This document shows, piece after piece, positions 45,205-53,577 of a stretch of DNA of 64,000 bases. Each line of letters begins with the position of its first letter. Position 1 is the stretch's first letter. The notes under the pieces are model-generated. The model was given only the letters and a program-made list of their open reading frames with translations, did no database searches and had not been told where the DNA came from. The translations under genes were made by a program, and so were the position numbers. This DNA is from Aldehydirespirator sp965117015. Its GTDB lineage: Bacteria; Actinomycetota; Acidimicrobiia; Acidimicrobiales; Aldehydirespiratoraceae. The stretch covers positions 2,790,001 through 2,854,000 of the forward strand of contig OZ220747.1 in assembly GCA_965117015.1 (NCBI GenBank), in the 5' to 3' direction.

Positions 45205-46511
45205 GATTCGCTGCCTGTCCACTCGGTCTCCGGAGAGAGACGCACCCGCACCGACTCGGCGTGAGCGGTGAGCCCCTCGGCCTCGGCCAGCGCGATCACA
45301 TGGGGCGCCAGGCGCTCCAGTCCGTCTCGGTCGGTGTTCACGATGTGCATGCTCCTGAGGAAGTCGCGCACCCCCAGCGCGCCCGCGAATCGGGCTGTGC
45401 CGTCGGTGGGCAGCACATGGTTGGGTCCGGCGGCGTAGTCGCCGAGCGAGGCCGGCGCCCACGGCCCGCAGAACACCGCCCCGGCGTTGCGCACCCGCGG
45501 CACCAGTGACTCGGGGTCGGCCACGATCAGTTCGAGGTGCTCGGGGGCGATCTCGTTGACCACCTCCAGGGCCTGCTCGACGCTCGAGCACAGCACGCTG
45601 TAGCCGGAGTTGCGCAGGGTCGCCTCTATCTCGACCCGACGGTCGGCGCAGGCTGCGAGCCTGGAGACTTCGGCCTCCACGGCTCCCGCTGCGGTCTCGT
45701 CCCAGGTGATCAGCCACGCCAGCCCGTCGGGGCCGTGCTCTGCCTGCAGAATCACATCGGCTGCGGCGAACGTGGCGTTGGCAGTGGCATCGGCCACCAC
45801 CACCACCTCCGACGGGCCCGCGAACGCGGCCGGGACTCCCACCACCCCGGCCACCTCGCGCTGAGCCAGTGCGACGTAGGCGTTGCCCGGCCCAGCGATC
45901 ACGTCGACAGCACTGACCGACTCCGTCCCGTAGGCCAGGGCAGCAATGGCCTGGGCACCCCCCAGCGGGTGAACCTCGTCGATGCCCATCGCGGCGGCCG
46001 CGGCCAGCGTCACGTCGGCTATACGGCCGTCGGGTCCGGGCGGCACGCAGACTGCGATCTCGTCCACGCCGGCCACCTTGGCCGGCACCGTGGTCATGAT
46101 CAGCGTCGACGGGTAGGCAGCCCTTCCTCCGGGCACGTAGCAGCCGGCCCGCCGTACCGGCAGGTGGCGCTCGGTGACCGTGATACCCCCTCTCTCGTGG
46201 ACCACATCGTCGAGCAACTGGTGGCGGTGATAGGCGTCCACGCTGGCCGCCGCAGCCGCCAGGGCCTCCCGCACCTGCGCGGGTGTTCGCGCGACCGCCT
46301 CGGCGATCTCGTCGGGTGCGACTGTCAGGCTGGCCGGCGTGACGCCGTCGAAGCGCTCGGTGAGTTCCCGCAGTGCGTCGTCACCCCGTTCGCGGACCTC
46401 GGCGATGATGGCCCGCACTGCCTCCCGCGGACCCGCTGAGGCAGCCTCGGGCCGGGGCAGGCGACCGGCGACGGGTCCGCCGTCGCCCCGCAAGTCAAGG
46501 CGGGTCAGCAC
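45201..46511 (-). CDS. hisD: Histidinol dehydrogenase
   Basis: 436 residues, Zn enzyme making the last two NAD-dependent oxidations of histidine synthesis. Signatures: YVPGGRAAYPST, GPGNAYVALAQREV, DVILQAEHGPDG with the Zn ligands, and NEIAPEHLEL. First gene of hisDCBHAF; hisG and hisE are not in the window. GTG at 46511 has TAGCGT six bases upstream, a leaderless-type start. Confidence 0.96.
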   Translation of the reverse strand: MLTRLDLRGDGGPVAGRLPRPEAASAGPREAVRAIIAEVRERGDDALRELTERFDGVTPASLTVAPDEIAEAVARTPAQVREALAAAAASVDAYHRHQLLDDVVHERGGITVTERHLPVRRAGCYVPGGRAAYPSTLIMTTVPAKVAGVDEIAVCVPPGPDGRIADVTLAAAAAMGIDEVHPLGGAQAIAALAYGTESVSAVDVIAGPGNAYVALAQREVAGVVGVPAAFAGPSEVVVVADATANATFAAADVILQAEHGPDGLAWLITWDETAAGAVEAEVSRLAACADRRVEIEATLRNSGYSVLCSSVEQALEVVNEIAPEHLELIVADPESLVPRVRNAGAVFCGPWAPASLGDYAAGPNHVLPTDGTARFAGALGVRDFLRSMHIVNTDRDGLERLAPHVIALAEAEGLTAHAESVRVRLSPETEWTGSES

Positions 46512-46517
46512 CCCTCA

Positions 46518-46523
46518 ACGCTA
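46518..46523 (-). promoter_or_regulatory. -10-like box of the his operon
   Basis: TAGCGT, six bases before the hisD GTG. It lies inside the decayed MazF frame, so the promoter is downstream of that relic. Confidence 0.45.
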
Positions 46524-46536
46524 CCGGTCGGACCGT

Positions 46537-46652
46537 CTAGGTGAGGATGGTGGCGAGGCGGGCGAGGACCTCCTCCACGACCGGGTTCCACGCAGCTCAT
46601 GTCCGGCTGTCGGGTCGAGGTTGACGAGCCAGACGTCACCCCGCCATATCAA
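46537..46652 (-). pseudogene. MazF/PemK-type toxin relic
   Basis: The N-terminal frame, beginning TTG at 46652 over the antitoxin stop, reads IWRGDVWLVNLDPTAGHELRG, a standard PemK/MazF N-terminus. The rest of the toxin is missing: a second frame then gives PVVEEVLARLATILT and a stop at 46537, resembling a toxin C-terminal helix. About 60-70 central residues have been lost with a frame change. It cannot make an active toxin. Confidence 0.75.
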
Positions 46653-46774
46653 AGGAGTTCGGCTCCGAGGGGCTTCCCCTCGATCCACTCCCGGTCGGCA
46701 TCGCTGTCAGGGGCTGTCTCGTCACACTGCGCGAGCAACTCGTCGAGCAAGTAACTCGGGCGAGGCTTGGGCAC
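46649..46774 (-). pseudogene. MazE-type antitoxin relic (C-terminal part)
   Basis: 41 codons from a GTG at 46774 encode SYLLDELLAQCDETAPDSD then REWIEGKPLGAELL, the toxin-binding tail of MazE/PemI antitoxins. The N-terminal AbrB-type DNA-binding half is absent; a stop codon lies a short way upstream. The overlap with the toxin frame (TTGA) preserves the original operon structure. Confidence 0.75.
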
Positions 46775-46831
46775 GGACTCAGGATATGACGAGTGGTGCG
46801 TATTCAGGGTCGAGTCCTACTGAGGCGAGGG

Positions 46832-47473
46832 TCAGACGGTGCTGGAGGGGCAGAAGTCGTTCAGGACGCAGTCCTCGCAGCGGGGTCGGCGGGCCACGCA
46901 CACCCGGCGGCCGTGGAGGATCATCCGCAGGCTGAAGTCGCCCCGCTCGGCCGCGGGGATCATCGGGTTGAGTTCCAGCTCGATCTTCACCGGGTCGGTC
47001 TCGGACGTCAGGTCGAGCAGGTTCGACAGCCTGGTGACGTGGGTGTCGACGGGCAGGCCCGGCAGGCCCAGGGCCACGCTGCGGATTACGTTGGCCGTCT
47101 TGCGGCCGACGCCGGGCAGCCGCACCAGGTCGCGCATGGCGCCGGGCACCTCTCCGTCGTAGTCGTCGACCAACATCCGAGCCATGCCCACCAGGCTCTT
47201 GGACTTGTTGCGGAACAGCCCGATGGTGCTGATGTAGGGCTGGACGTCCTCCGGCTCCGCGTCGGCCAGAGTCTCGGCGTCCGGGTACCGGGCGAACAGG
47301 GCGGGCGTGGCCTTGTTCACACCCACATCGGTGGCCTGCGCCGACAGGATGGTGGCCACCAGCAGCTCGAAGGCATCGCCGTGGTCGAGTTCGCACACCG
47401 CGTCCGGATACTCCCAGGCCAGACGCTCGTGGGTGCGGCGGGCGCGGCCTTTGGGTGTTCGGGGACGGGCCAT
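46832..47473 (-). CDS. nth: Endonuclease III (DNA glycosylase / AP lyase)
   Basis: 213 residues. Helix-hairpin-helix LPGVGRKTANV with catalytic Lys125, catalytic Asp143 (VDTHV), and a [4Fe-4S] cluster at C192-x6-C199-x2-C202-x5-C208. Removes oxidised pyrimidines in base excision repair. ATG at 47473 with TACCTT seven bases upstream; divergent from the mshD-like gene over 32 bases. Confidence 0.96.
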   Translation of the reverse strand: MARPRTPKGRARRTHERLAWEYPDAVCELDHGDAFELLVATILSAQATDVGVNKATPALFARYPDAETLADAEPEDVQPYISTIGLFRNKSKSLVGMARMLVDDYDGEVPGAMRDLVRLPGVGRKTANVIRSVALGLPGLPVDTHVTRLSNLLDLTSETDPVKIELELNPMIPAAERGDFSLRMILHGRRVCVARRPRCEDCVLNDFCPSSTV

Positions 47474-47480
47474 CAGGGGG

Positions 47481-47486
47481 AAGGTA
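47481..47486 (-). promoter_or_regulatory. -10-like box for nth
   Basis: TACCTT on the minus strand, seven bases before the ATG at 47473. Confidence 0.45.
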
Positions 47487-47492
47487 GCGCAG

Positions 47493-47498
47493 TACCCT
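47493..47498 (+). promoter_or_regulatory. -10-like box for the mshD-like gene
   Basis: TACCCT, seven bases before GTG 47506; it supports GTG 47506 over TTG 47503. It is six bases from the opposing nth box. Confidence 0.4.
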
Positions 47499-47505
47499 CG
47501 GCTTG

Positions 47506-48192
47506 GTGCGCTACGAGGTCAATGCGCCGGCGACGGCTGACGATGAGGCGCAGATCGTGGTGCTGGAGGGGCGGGCGTCAGGCGAGACGGAGGGCATCCT
47601 GGCCGAGGCGATGGCCGAGCTGGACGACCGCGCTGCGGCCCAACTCTGGATCAGGGAGGTCGGTCCGGGTGACGACGACGCCGCACATCACCACGGCTTC
47701 GTGCCCTACCGCGACCTGTGGCAGCTGCGCTGCCGGCTACCGGCCGAGCCGTCGGGGCTGCCGACCAGGGCCTTCGCGCCCGACGACCTCGACGAGTTCG
47801 TGGCGGTGAACAACCGGGCTTTCCACTGGCATCCCGAGCAGGGCGGGCTGACCGCCTCCGACTTGCGGCGCCGGATGGCCGAGTCGTGGTTCGACTCCGA
47901 CGGGTTCCGCCTGCACCACCGCGACGGCCGCCTGGCCGGCTTCTGCTGGACCAAGGTCCACGCCGACCACGATCCGCCCTTGGGTGAGATCTACGTGATC
48001 GCGGTGGACCCCGACTTCGCCGGCCGGGGGCTGGGACGGCCCATGACCCTGGCCGGCCTCGAGTGGCTCTCGGGTCGGGGGCTGACCGCCGGGATGCTCT
48101 ACGTGGAGTCCGACAACCACCCGGCCAACGCCGTCTACCGCCGCATCGGCTTCGAGCACCATCACACCGACCGCGCCTACCGTCGCGTCTGA
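47506..48192 (+). CDS. mshD: Mycothiol synthase-like GNAT acetyltransferase
   Basis: 228 residues against about 300 for typical MshD. The C-terminal GNAT domain is strongly MshD-like: VNNRAFHWHPEQGG, FCWTKVHAD, GEIYVIAVDPDFAGRGLGRPMTLAGLEWL (the acetyl-CoA loop) and MLYVESDNHPANAVYRRIGF. The N-terminal GNAT half is shortened to about 75 residues. MshD acetylates Cys-GlcN-Ins in the last step of mycothiol synthesis. The shortened form may be a lineage variant or a related N-acetyltransferase. Confidence 0.85.
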   Translation: MRYEVNAPATADDEAQIVVLEGRASGETEGILAEAMAELDDRAAAQLWIREVGPGDDDAAHHHGFVPYRDLWQLRCRLPAEPSGLPTRAFAPDDLDEFVAVNNRAFHWHPEQGGLTASDLRRRMAESWFDSDGFRLHHRDGRLAGFCWTKVHADHDPPLGEIYVIAVDPDFAGRGLGRPMTLAGLEWLSGRGLTAGMLYVESDNHPANAVYRRIGFEHHHTDRAYRRV

Positions 48193-48219
48193 GTGTGAAC
48201 AGCCTGCATACTGGGGGGC

Positions 48220-48615
48220 ATGGAGAAGCGGGTCTGGGTCAACCCCCGGCAGCCCCAGACGCTGTACATCGCACAGCTGCTGTTGTACTTCCAGGGCGGC
48301 ATCTCACTGGTGTTCGCGATACTCGGCGCCCGGGCCGTGGGCGTCTACACGCTGACGATCGCGGTGGGCAAGGTGATGGCCGCCTTCGGCATCGCCAACG
48401 AGAGGCGGTGGGGCTACAAGCTCGGCGTGGTCGTGGCCGTGGTTCCCGTCGCGCTGTTGGTGCTGCTGGCTGTGACCGACACCCCGCGCTGGTTGTGGGC
48501 CGACGCCTTCGGTCTGCTGTTCGACGTTGCGTTGATTGCGTTGCTGTTGTACCCCACCAGCCGCGACTACCAGCGGCATTGGCCCAAGCAGCAGCGCCGA
48601 CCGCGCGGCGGGTGA
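48220..48615 (+). CDS. Small integral membrane protein of unknown function
   Basis: 131 residues with about four hydrophobic segments (near 17-37, 40-58, 66-84 and 91-110) and a basic C-terminus. CATACT lies seven bases before the ATG at 48220. It is translationally coupled to menG by a GTGA overlap. Function not recognised. Confidence 0.8.
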   Translation: MEKRVWVNPRQPQTLYIAQLLLYFQGGISLVFAILGARAVGVYTLTIAVGKVMAAFGIANERRWGYKLGVVVAVVPVALLVLLAVTDTPRWLWADAFGLLFDVALIALLLYPTSRDYQRHWPKQQRRPRGG

Positions 48616-49304
48616 GCGGACTGCCCTCCGGTGCGGCCAAGCGCCGGGCCGTGAGGGAGATGTTCGACGCCATCGCGCCCCGCTACGACCTGGTGAACCG
48701 CATCATGACGTTGCGGCTCGACGTGGCCTGGCGGCGCCGGACGGTGCGGGAGCTGGCTCTGCCGACGGGATCGCTGGTGGTCGACCTTGCTTGCGGCACC
48801 GGCGATCTCTGCCGGGAGCTCGCCCGGCTCGGCCATCATGGGATCGGCTTCGACTTCTCGATGGGCATGCTGCGGGCCGCCCCCAGGGGTGCAGCCGCCG
48901 CTCCGCTGGTCAACGCCGACGTGCTGGAGCTGCCCCTTCCGGACAGCGCGCTGGACGGCGCGACATGCGGGTTCGCCCTGCGCAACCTGACGGCCGTGCC
49001 GCTGCTGTTCGCCGAGCTGGCCCGGGTGCTGCGATCCGGCGGGCGCATCGGCCTGCTGGAGGTGGACTCGCCGACCAATCCCGTCCTGCGTTGGGGCCAT
49101 GGACTGTACTTCGGCCGGGTCGTGCCCCTGATTGGCGGGCTGCTCTCCGACCGCGATGCATACCGGTACCTGCCCGAATCGGTCGCCTACCTGCCGCCTC
49201 CGGAGGAACTGCTCGCCGGGCTGCGGTCCGCTGGGTTCGTCGACGTGCGCCGCCACCAGCTCAGCGCAGGCATCGCCCAGCTGATCACTGCCACCCGCGG
49301 CTGA
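48612..49304 (+). CDS. menG: Demethylmenaquinone methyltransferase (UbiE/MenG family)
   Basis: 230 residues. The opening MFDAIAPRYDLVNRIMTLRLD and the SAM motifs VDLACGTGDL, ALRNLT and RVLRSGGRIGLLEV are characteristic. It methylates demethylmenaquinone with SAM in the last step of menaquinone synthesis. GTG at 48612 overlaps the preceding stop. menA is 0.5 kb away on the other strand, supporting the assignment. A small ctgag-atcg-ctcag hairpin spans its stop. Confidence 0.92.
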   Translation: MSGLPSGAAKRRAVREMFDAIAPRYDLVNRIMTLRLDVAWRRRTVRELALPTGSLVVDLACGTGDLCRELARLGHHGIGFDFSMGMLRAAPRGAAAAPLVNADVLELPLPDSALDGATCGFALRNLTAVPLLFAELARVLRSGGRIGLLEVDSPTNPVLRWGHGLYFGRVVPLIGGLLSDRDAYRYLPESVAYLPPPEELLAGLRSAGFVDVRRHQLSAGIAQLITATRG

Positions 49305-49316
49305 GATCGCTCAGGT

Positions 49317-49823
49317 CTACCCGCTCGGCCTTTTGGCCAGGTCGTCGACGACCTCAGCGCCCTCGACGGCCAGCAGCGAAGTGGGCGGGCACAGGATCTT
49401 GCAGTCCCGCGAGCCTCCACCCACGATCACCTGCTCGCACTCCATGACCCGGGCGTCGATCCACACCGGCAGTCCGGCAGGCAGCCCGAACGGGGTCACC
49501 CCGCCGATCATCATGCCGGTGCGCTCGACGGTGGTGTCCGCGTCGGCGAAGGAGGCTTTGCGGGTGCCGAGCCGCCGGCGCACCACCCCGTTCACGTCCA
49601 GCCTCGTGGAGGCCAGGACCACACAGCATGCCATCGGCCGGTCCCCGGACTTTCCGATCACGCAGATGGCGTTGGCTGACGCGTCCATCGGGTACCCGTA
49701 GCGCTCGCAGAACCGGGCGGTGTCGGCGAAGGCGGGATCGCACTCCACCACCTCGTACGGCACGCCCAGCGCCTCGAGATGGCCGATCACGGCTTCCCGG
49801 CTCATGGCCGACAGTCTGCTCAT
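49317..49823 (-). CDS. YbaK/ProX-family aminoacyl-tRNA deacylase-like protein
   Basis: 168 residues of the YbaK/EbsC fold. Visible are AICVIGKSG, the lysine-bearing KASFADADTTVERTG and GGVTPFGLPAGLPVWID. Family members hydrolyse mischarged aminoacyl-tRNAs such as Cys-tRNA-Pro. The ATG at 49823 overlaps the menA stop (ATGA); a second ATG six codons in is possible. Confidence 0.9.
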   Translation of the reverse strand: MSRLSAMSREAVIGHLEALGVPYEVVECDPAFADTARFCERYGYPMDASANAICVIGKSGDRPMACCVVLASTRLDVNGVVRRRLGTRKASFADADTTVERTGMMIGGVTPFGLPAGLPVWIDARVMECEQVIVGGGSRDCKILCPPTSLLAVEGAEVVDDLAKRPSG

Positions 49824-50698
49824 CCAGTCACCGCGATGCCTACTGCCATGGCCAGGCCCGACACGAGCTGGGTCCGGGCGGTGGCGCCCAGCACCGGGAT
49901 CAGGGCGGGGCCCGACGCGCCCCGCAGCACAGTGCGCACCGCGCTCACCGCGAACGGAGCCCCCACCACCGCGGCCGCCGCGGCCCGCCCCGTGAACGAC
50001 GCGGCCAGGGCCGCGGCGTACGACGCCTCCAGCACGGCCATGTAGCCGAAGCGGGTGCGACGCTCCCCCAGTCGAACGGCCAGCGTGCGCTTGCCCGCGG
50101 CGGTGTCGCCGTCGATGTCGCGCAGGTTGTTGGCCATCAGCAGCGCGACCGCCCACAGCCCGACCGGCACGCCGCACAGCACAGCGAACCAGTCGAGCCG
50201 TTCCAGCAGTACGTAGGTCGTGCCCGCGGTGGCCACGAGGCCGAAGAACACGAACACGAACACCTCGCCCAGCCCCAGATAGCCGTAAGGCTTGGGCCCG
50301 CCGGTGTAGGCCCATCCGGCCACCAGGCACACCGCCCCCGCCGCCAGCAGCCCCCAGCCCGCGACCGCAGCCAGCACCGCGCCGGCCGCGGCGGCCACCG
50401 CAAGAGCCGAGAACGCGGCCCACTTGACCCGGCGGGCCTCGACCAGCCCGGAGCCCACCAGCCGGCGGGGGCCGATCCGGGCGGAGTCGTCCGTGCCCCG
50501 GACGCCGTCGGAGTAGTCGTTGGCGAAGTTGACCCCCACCTGCAGCGCCATGGCCACCAGCAGCGCCACGCCGGCCCGCCACCACGAAGTGTGCGCACCC
50601 TCCCCCACCGCCACTGCCGTTCCGGTGGCCACGGGGACCAGCGCCGCGCTCAGAGTGCGGGGACGGGCCCCGGCCACCCAGATCCGGATAGCTGCCAT
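49820..50698 (-). CDS. menA: 1,4-dihydroxy-2-naphthoate prenyltransferase
   Basis: 292 residues, UbiA family with about eight or nine membrane helices. The two Asp-rich motifs are NFANDYSDGVRGTD and NNLRDIDGDTAAGK. It attaches the polyprenyl tail to DHNA in menaquinone synthesis. Neighbouring menG acts on its product. Confidence 0.94.
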   Translation of the reverse strand: MAAIRIWVAGARPRTLSAALVPVATGTAVAVGEGAHTSWWRAGVALLVAMALQVGVNFANDYSDGVRGTDDSARIGPRRLVGSGLVEARRVKWAAFSALAVAAAAGAVLAAVAGWGLLAAGAVCLVAGWAYTGGPKPYGYLGLGEVFVFVFFGLVATAGTTYVLLERLDWFAVLCGVPVGLWAVALLMANNLRDIDGDTAAGKRTLAVRLGERRTRFGYMAVLEASYAAALAASFTGRAAAAAVVGAPFAVSAVRTVLRGASGPALIPVLGATARTQLVSGLAMAVGIAVTG

Positions 50699-50737
50699 CT
50701 TGCCGGTCTATGCCTTAGCGACGGGTCCGCCGGGATC

Positions 50738-51439
50738 TCAGGGCGCCACGTACTTGTAGCCGAGGCCCCTGATGGTGACGATGCGCTCGGGCTGGGCCGG
50801 GTCGCGCTCGATGCGGGACCGGAGCCGCTTGATATGCACGTCGAGGGTCTTGGTGTTGCCCACGTAGTCGAACCCCCAGACCCTGTCGATGAGGGTCTGG
50901 CGGGACACCACGAACCCGGCGTTCTCCATGAGTAGGGCCAGCACCTCGAACTCCTTCAGCGGCAGGCGCTCCAGCTGGCCGCCGATGGTCACCTCGTGGC
51001 GGTCCCGGTCCACGGTGACATCGCCGATGCTGAGGTTGGCTGCGCCGTTGAAGGAGTTGACCGGCCGGGTCCGGCTGCGGCGCATCACCGTGCGCATCCG
51101 GGCCACCAGCTCTCGCACCCGGTAGGGCTTGGCCACGTAGTCGTCCGCTCCGACCTCCAGCCCGACCACGGTGTCGATCTCCTCCCGGCGGGCCGACACC
51201 ATGATGACCGGCGTGTCGGCGAGGGAGCGGATTCGGCGGCACACGTCGATCCCGGACAGGCGGGGCAGCATCACGTCGAGCAGCACGATCTCGGGCTCAA
51301 GGGCCTCGAACATGGCCAGGGCCTCCTCGCCGTCGGCCGCAACGTCGACTAGGAACCCCTCGGCCCCCAGCGCCACCTGCAGGCCCTCCCGATACGAGGG
51401 CTCGTCGTCGACGACCAGTACCCGGACTCCAGCAGTCAC
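50738..51439 (-). CDS. OmpR/PhoB-family response regulator
   Basis: 233 residues. Receiver domain with acidic pair D11-D12, phospho-acceptor D55 and K104; C-terminal winged helix (LPLKEFEVLALLMEN, VWGFDY, TLDVHIKRLRSRIE, RGLGYKY). RegX3-like. No sensor kinase is encoded beside it, so it is an orphan here. GTG at 51439 follows CAGACT by seven bases. Confidence 0.93.
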   Translation of the reverse strand: MTAGVRVLVVDDEPSYREGLQVALGAEGFLVDVAADGEEALAMFEALEPEIVLLDVMLPRLSGIDVCRRIRSLADTPVIMVSARREEIDTVVGLEVGADDYVAKPYRVRELVARMRTVMRRSRTRPVNSFNGAANLSIGDVTVDRDRHEVTIGGQLERLPLKEFEVLALLMENAGFVVSRQTLIDRVWGFDYVGNTKTLDVHIKRLRSRIERDPAQPERIVTIRGLGYKYVAP

Positions 51440-51446
51440 CGTCGCC

Positions 51447-51452
51447 AGTCTG
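51447..51452 (-). promoter_or_regulatory. -10-like box for the response regulator
   Basis: CAGACT on the minus strand, seven bases before the GTG. Confidence 0.3.
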
Positions 51453-51509
51453 CCCCACCGTCGGCCTTAGCGCTCGTCGCGGGCTGGAAGTAGTCGTGCG
51501 CTCGGCCTC

Positions 51510-51515
51510 TAGGCT
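51510..51515 (+). promoter_or_regulatory. -10-like box for the YyaL-like gene
   Basis: TAGGCT, six bases before the ATG at 51522. Confidence 0.4.
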
Positions 51516-51521
51516 CGGTTC

Positions 51522-53540
51522 ATGAACCGGCTCGGCGGCGAGACCAGCCCGTACCTGCGCCAGCATCGCGACAACCCGGTGGACTGGTACCCGTGGGGTC
51601 CCGAGGCCTTCGCGGCGGCCGTGGAGCGGGACCGGCCGGTGCTGTTGTCGGTGGGCTACTCCAGCTGCCACTGGTGCCATGTGATGGCCCACGAGTCCTT
51701 CGAGGATCCCGACACCGCGGCGGTGATGAACCGGCTGTTCGTCAACGTCAAGGTCGACCGGGAGGAGCGTCCCGACGTCGACGCCATATACATGGACTCG
51801 GTGCAGGCCATGACCGGTCGAGGCGGCTGGCCCATGACCGTGTTCCTGACCCCTAACGGCAGGCCCTTCTTCGGCGGCACCTACTACCCGGACCGGCCCC
51901 GGGGCGGCATGGCCTCGTTCCAGCAGGTGATGGAGGCCATCGACGAGGCCTGGACCAACCGGCGGGCCGACGTGCACGCCCAGGCCGACCAGCTGGTGGC
52001 GCTGATCGATCGGACGTCGCGTGCCGCCGCTTCATTGAGCGAGGATGCCACCGATGCCCCCGATGGGCGGACGCTGGACCGGGCCGGCGACGCCATCCTG
52101 GCCTCGTTCGACCCCCAGTGGGGCGGCTTCGGCGGAGCGCCCAAGTTCCCTGCGGCCATGACCCTGGCCTCGGCGCTGCGCATCCATCACCGCAGCAACC
52201 GCCCCGAGCTGCTGCGGGCGGTGCGGACCAGCCTGGACGCCATGGCCTCAGGCGGGATCTACGACCATCTCGGCGGCGGGTTCGCCCGCTACTCGGTGGA
52301 CCATCAGTGGCTCGTACCTCACTTCGAGAAGATGCTCTACGACAACGCTCTGCTGACCAGGGTGTACCTGCACGCCTGGATGCTGACCGGCGAGCCGGTC
52401 TACCGCCAGGTGGTGGACGAGACGATCGGCTACGTGCTGCGGGACCTCTGCCATGGCGACGGCGGCTTCTACTCGGCTGAGGATGCCGACTCTGAGGGCG
52501 TCGAGGGCAAGTTCTACGTGTGGTCCGAGCCCGAGCTGCGGGCGGTGGTGCAGAACGCGGCGGGCCCCGAGGCCGCCGACGCGGCGGCAGCGTGGTGGGG
52601 AGTGACCCCGGCCGGGAACTTCGAGGGGTCCAACATCTTGAACCGGCCGGTGCGGGGTGACCTGATCCGGCCCGAGCAGGTGGAGGCCGCCCGCCAGGCG
52701 TTGTTCGTCTGCCGGGAGAGCCGGGTGCGCCCCGGTCTCGACGACAAGGTACTCACGGAGTGGAACGGCCTGATGCTGTCAGCGCTGGCCGAGGCCGCGG
52801 CGGCCACCGGTGACCCGCAGTGGCGGGCGGCCGCGCTGGCCAACGGCGAGTTCCTGGTGTCCAACCTGCGGCGCGACGACGGCCGATGGTTGCGCTCCTG
52901 GCAGGCCGGTGATGCCGAGCGTCCGGCCCAGGCCCGCCACCTGGCCTACGCCCACGACTATGCGGCACTGATCGACGCCTTCACCCGGCTGGGGGAGCTG
53001 TCCGGCCAGGCCCGCTGGATTGACGAGGCCCGGTCGTCGGCCGACGGCCTACTGGAGCTGTTCTGGGACGACGCGGCAGGAGGGGTCTTCACGACCGGCA
53101 ACGATGCTGAGAAGCTGGTGACCCGCCCCAAGGACCTGATGGACAACGCCACCCCGTCGGCCCAGTCGCTGGCCGCCTGCGGGCTGCTCCGGCTGGCCGC
53201 GCTGACCGGCGAGTCCCGCTACGACGAGCACGCCCGCCGCATCATCGAGCTGTTCAGTTCCGCGGCGGGTCAGCACCCCACGGCCTTCGGCCGTGCTTTG
53301 GAAGCCGTCGACATGGCCGCCCACGGCCTCGACGAGATCGCCGTCGTCGGTGACCGGGCCGACCTGGTGGCCGCGGTGCAGACCCGCTACCTGCCCGGCG
53401 CGGTCCTGGCCTGGGGCGAGTCCTACGACTCCCCGCTGTGGGCCGACCGGGCCGATAGCTTCGCCTACGTCTGCCGCAACTTCGCCTGCCAGTCCCCCGC
53501 CTCCACCACTGAGGACCTGATAGCCCAGTTGGAGGCTTGA
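51522..53540 (+). CDS. Thioredoxin-domain protein of the YyaL/DUF255 family
   Basis: 672 residues. The N-terminal thioredoxin-like domain opens with NRLGGETSPYLRQH and has the redox motif C49-H-W-C52 in GYSSCHWCHVM; the remaining ~480 residues form an (alpha/alpha)6 barrel like N-acylglucosamine epimerases (WGGFGGAPKFP, YDHLGGGFARYSVD, HFEKMLYDN). Cytoplasmic; the family reaction is not established. Single gene, convergent with the coiled-coil gene. Confidence 0.92.
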   Translation: MNRLGGETSPYLRQHRDNPVDWYPWGPEAFAAAVERDRPVLLSVGYSSCHWCHVMAHESFEDPDTAAVMNRLFVNVKVDREERPDVDAIYMDSVQAMTGRGGWPMTVFLTPNGRPFFGGTYYPDRPRGGMASFQQVMEAIDEAWTNRRADVHAQADQLVALIDRTSRAAASLSEDATDAPDGRTLDRAGDAILASFDPQWGGFGGAPKFPAAMTLASALRIHHRSNRPELLRAVRTSLDAMASGGIYDHLGGGFARYSVDHQWLVPHFEKMLYDNALLTRVYLHAWMLTGEPVYRQVVDETIGYVLRDLCHGDGGFYSAEDADSEGVEGKFYVWSEPELRAVVQNAAGPEAADAAAAWWGVTPAGNFEGSNILNRPVRGDLIRPEQVEAARQALFVCRESRVRPGLDDKVLTEWNGLMLSALAEAAAATGDPQWRAAALANGEFLVSNLRRDDGRWLRSWQAGDAERPAQARHLAYAHDYAALIDAFTRLGELSGQARWIDEARSSADGLLELFWDDAAGGVFTTGNDAEKLVTRPKDLMDNATPSAQSLAACGLLRLAALTGESRYDEHARRIIELFSSAAGQHPTAFGRALEAVDMAAHGLDEIAVVGDRADLVAAVQTRYLPGAVLAWGESYDSPLWADRADSFAYVCRNFACQSPASTTEDLIAQLEA

Positions 53541-53577
53541 CCGACCGCGCTCAGCCCCCGCCGCCGGGCTGGGTCAA
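53537..53577. terminator. Possible terminator between convergent genes
   Basis: ttgacc pairs with ggtcaa (53537-53542, 53572-53577) and cagccc with gggctg (53552-53557, 53566-53571), a stem with a nine-base bulge spanning both stop regions. Weak evidence. Confidence 0.3.

Noticed and set aside
46779..47396. 205-codon minus-strand frame over the nth gene
   Set aside because: A shifted frame of nth, Arg/Gly/Pro-rich. nth itself is complete with catalytic and Fe-S residues.
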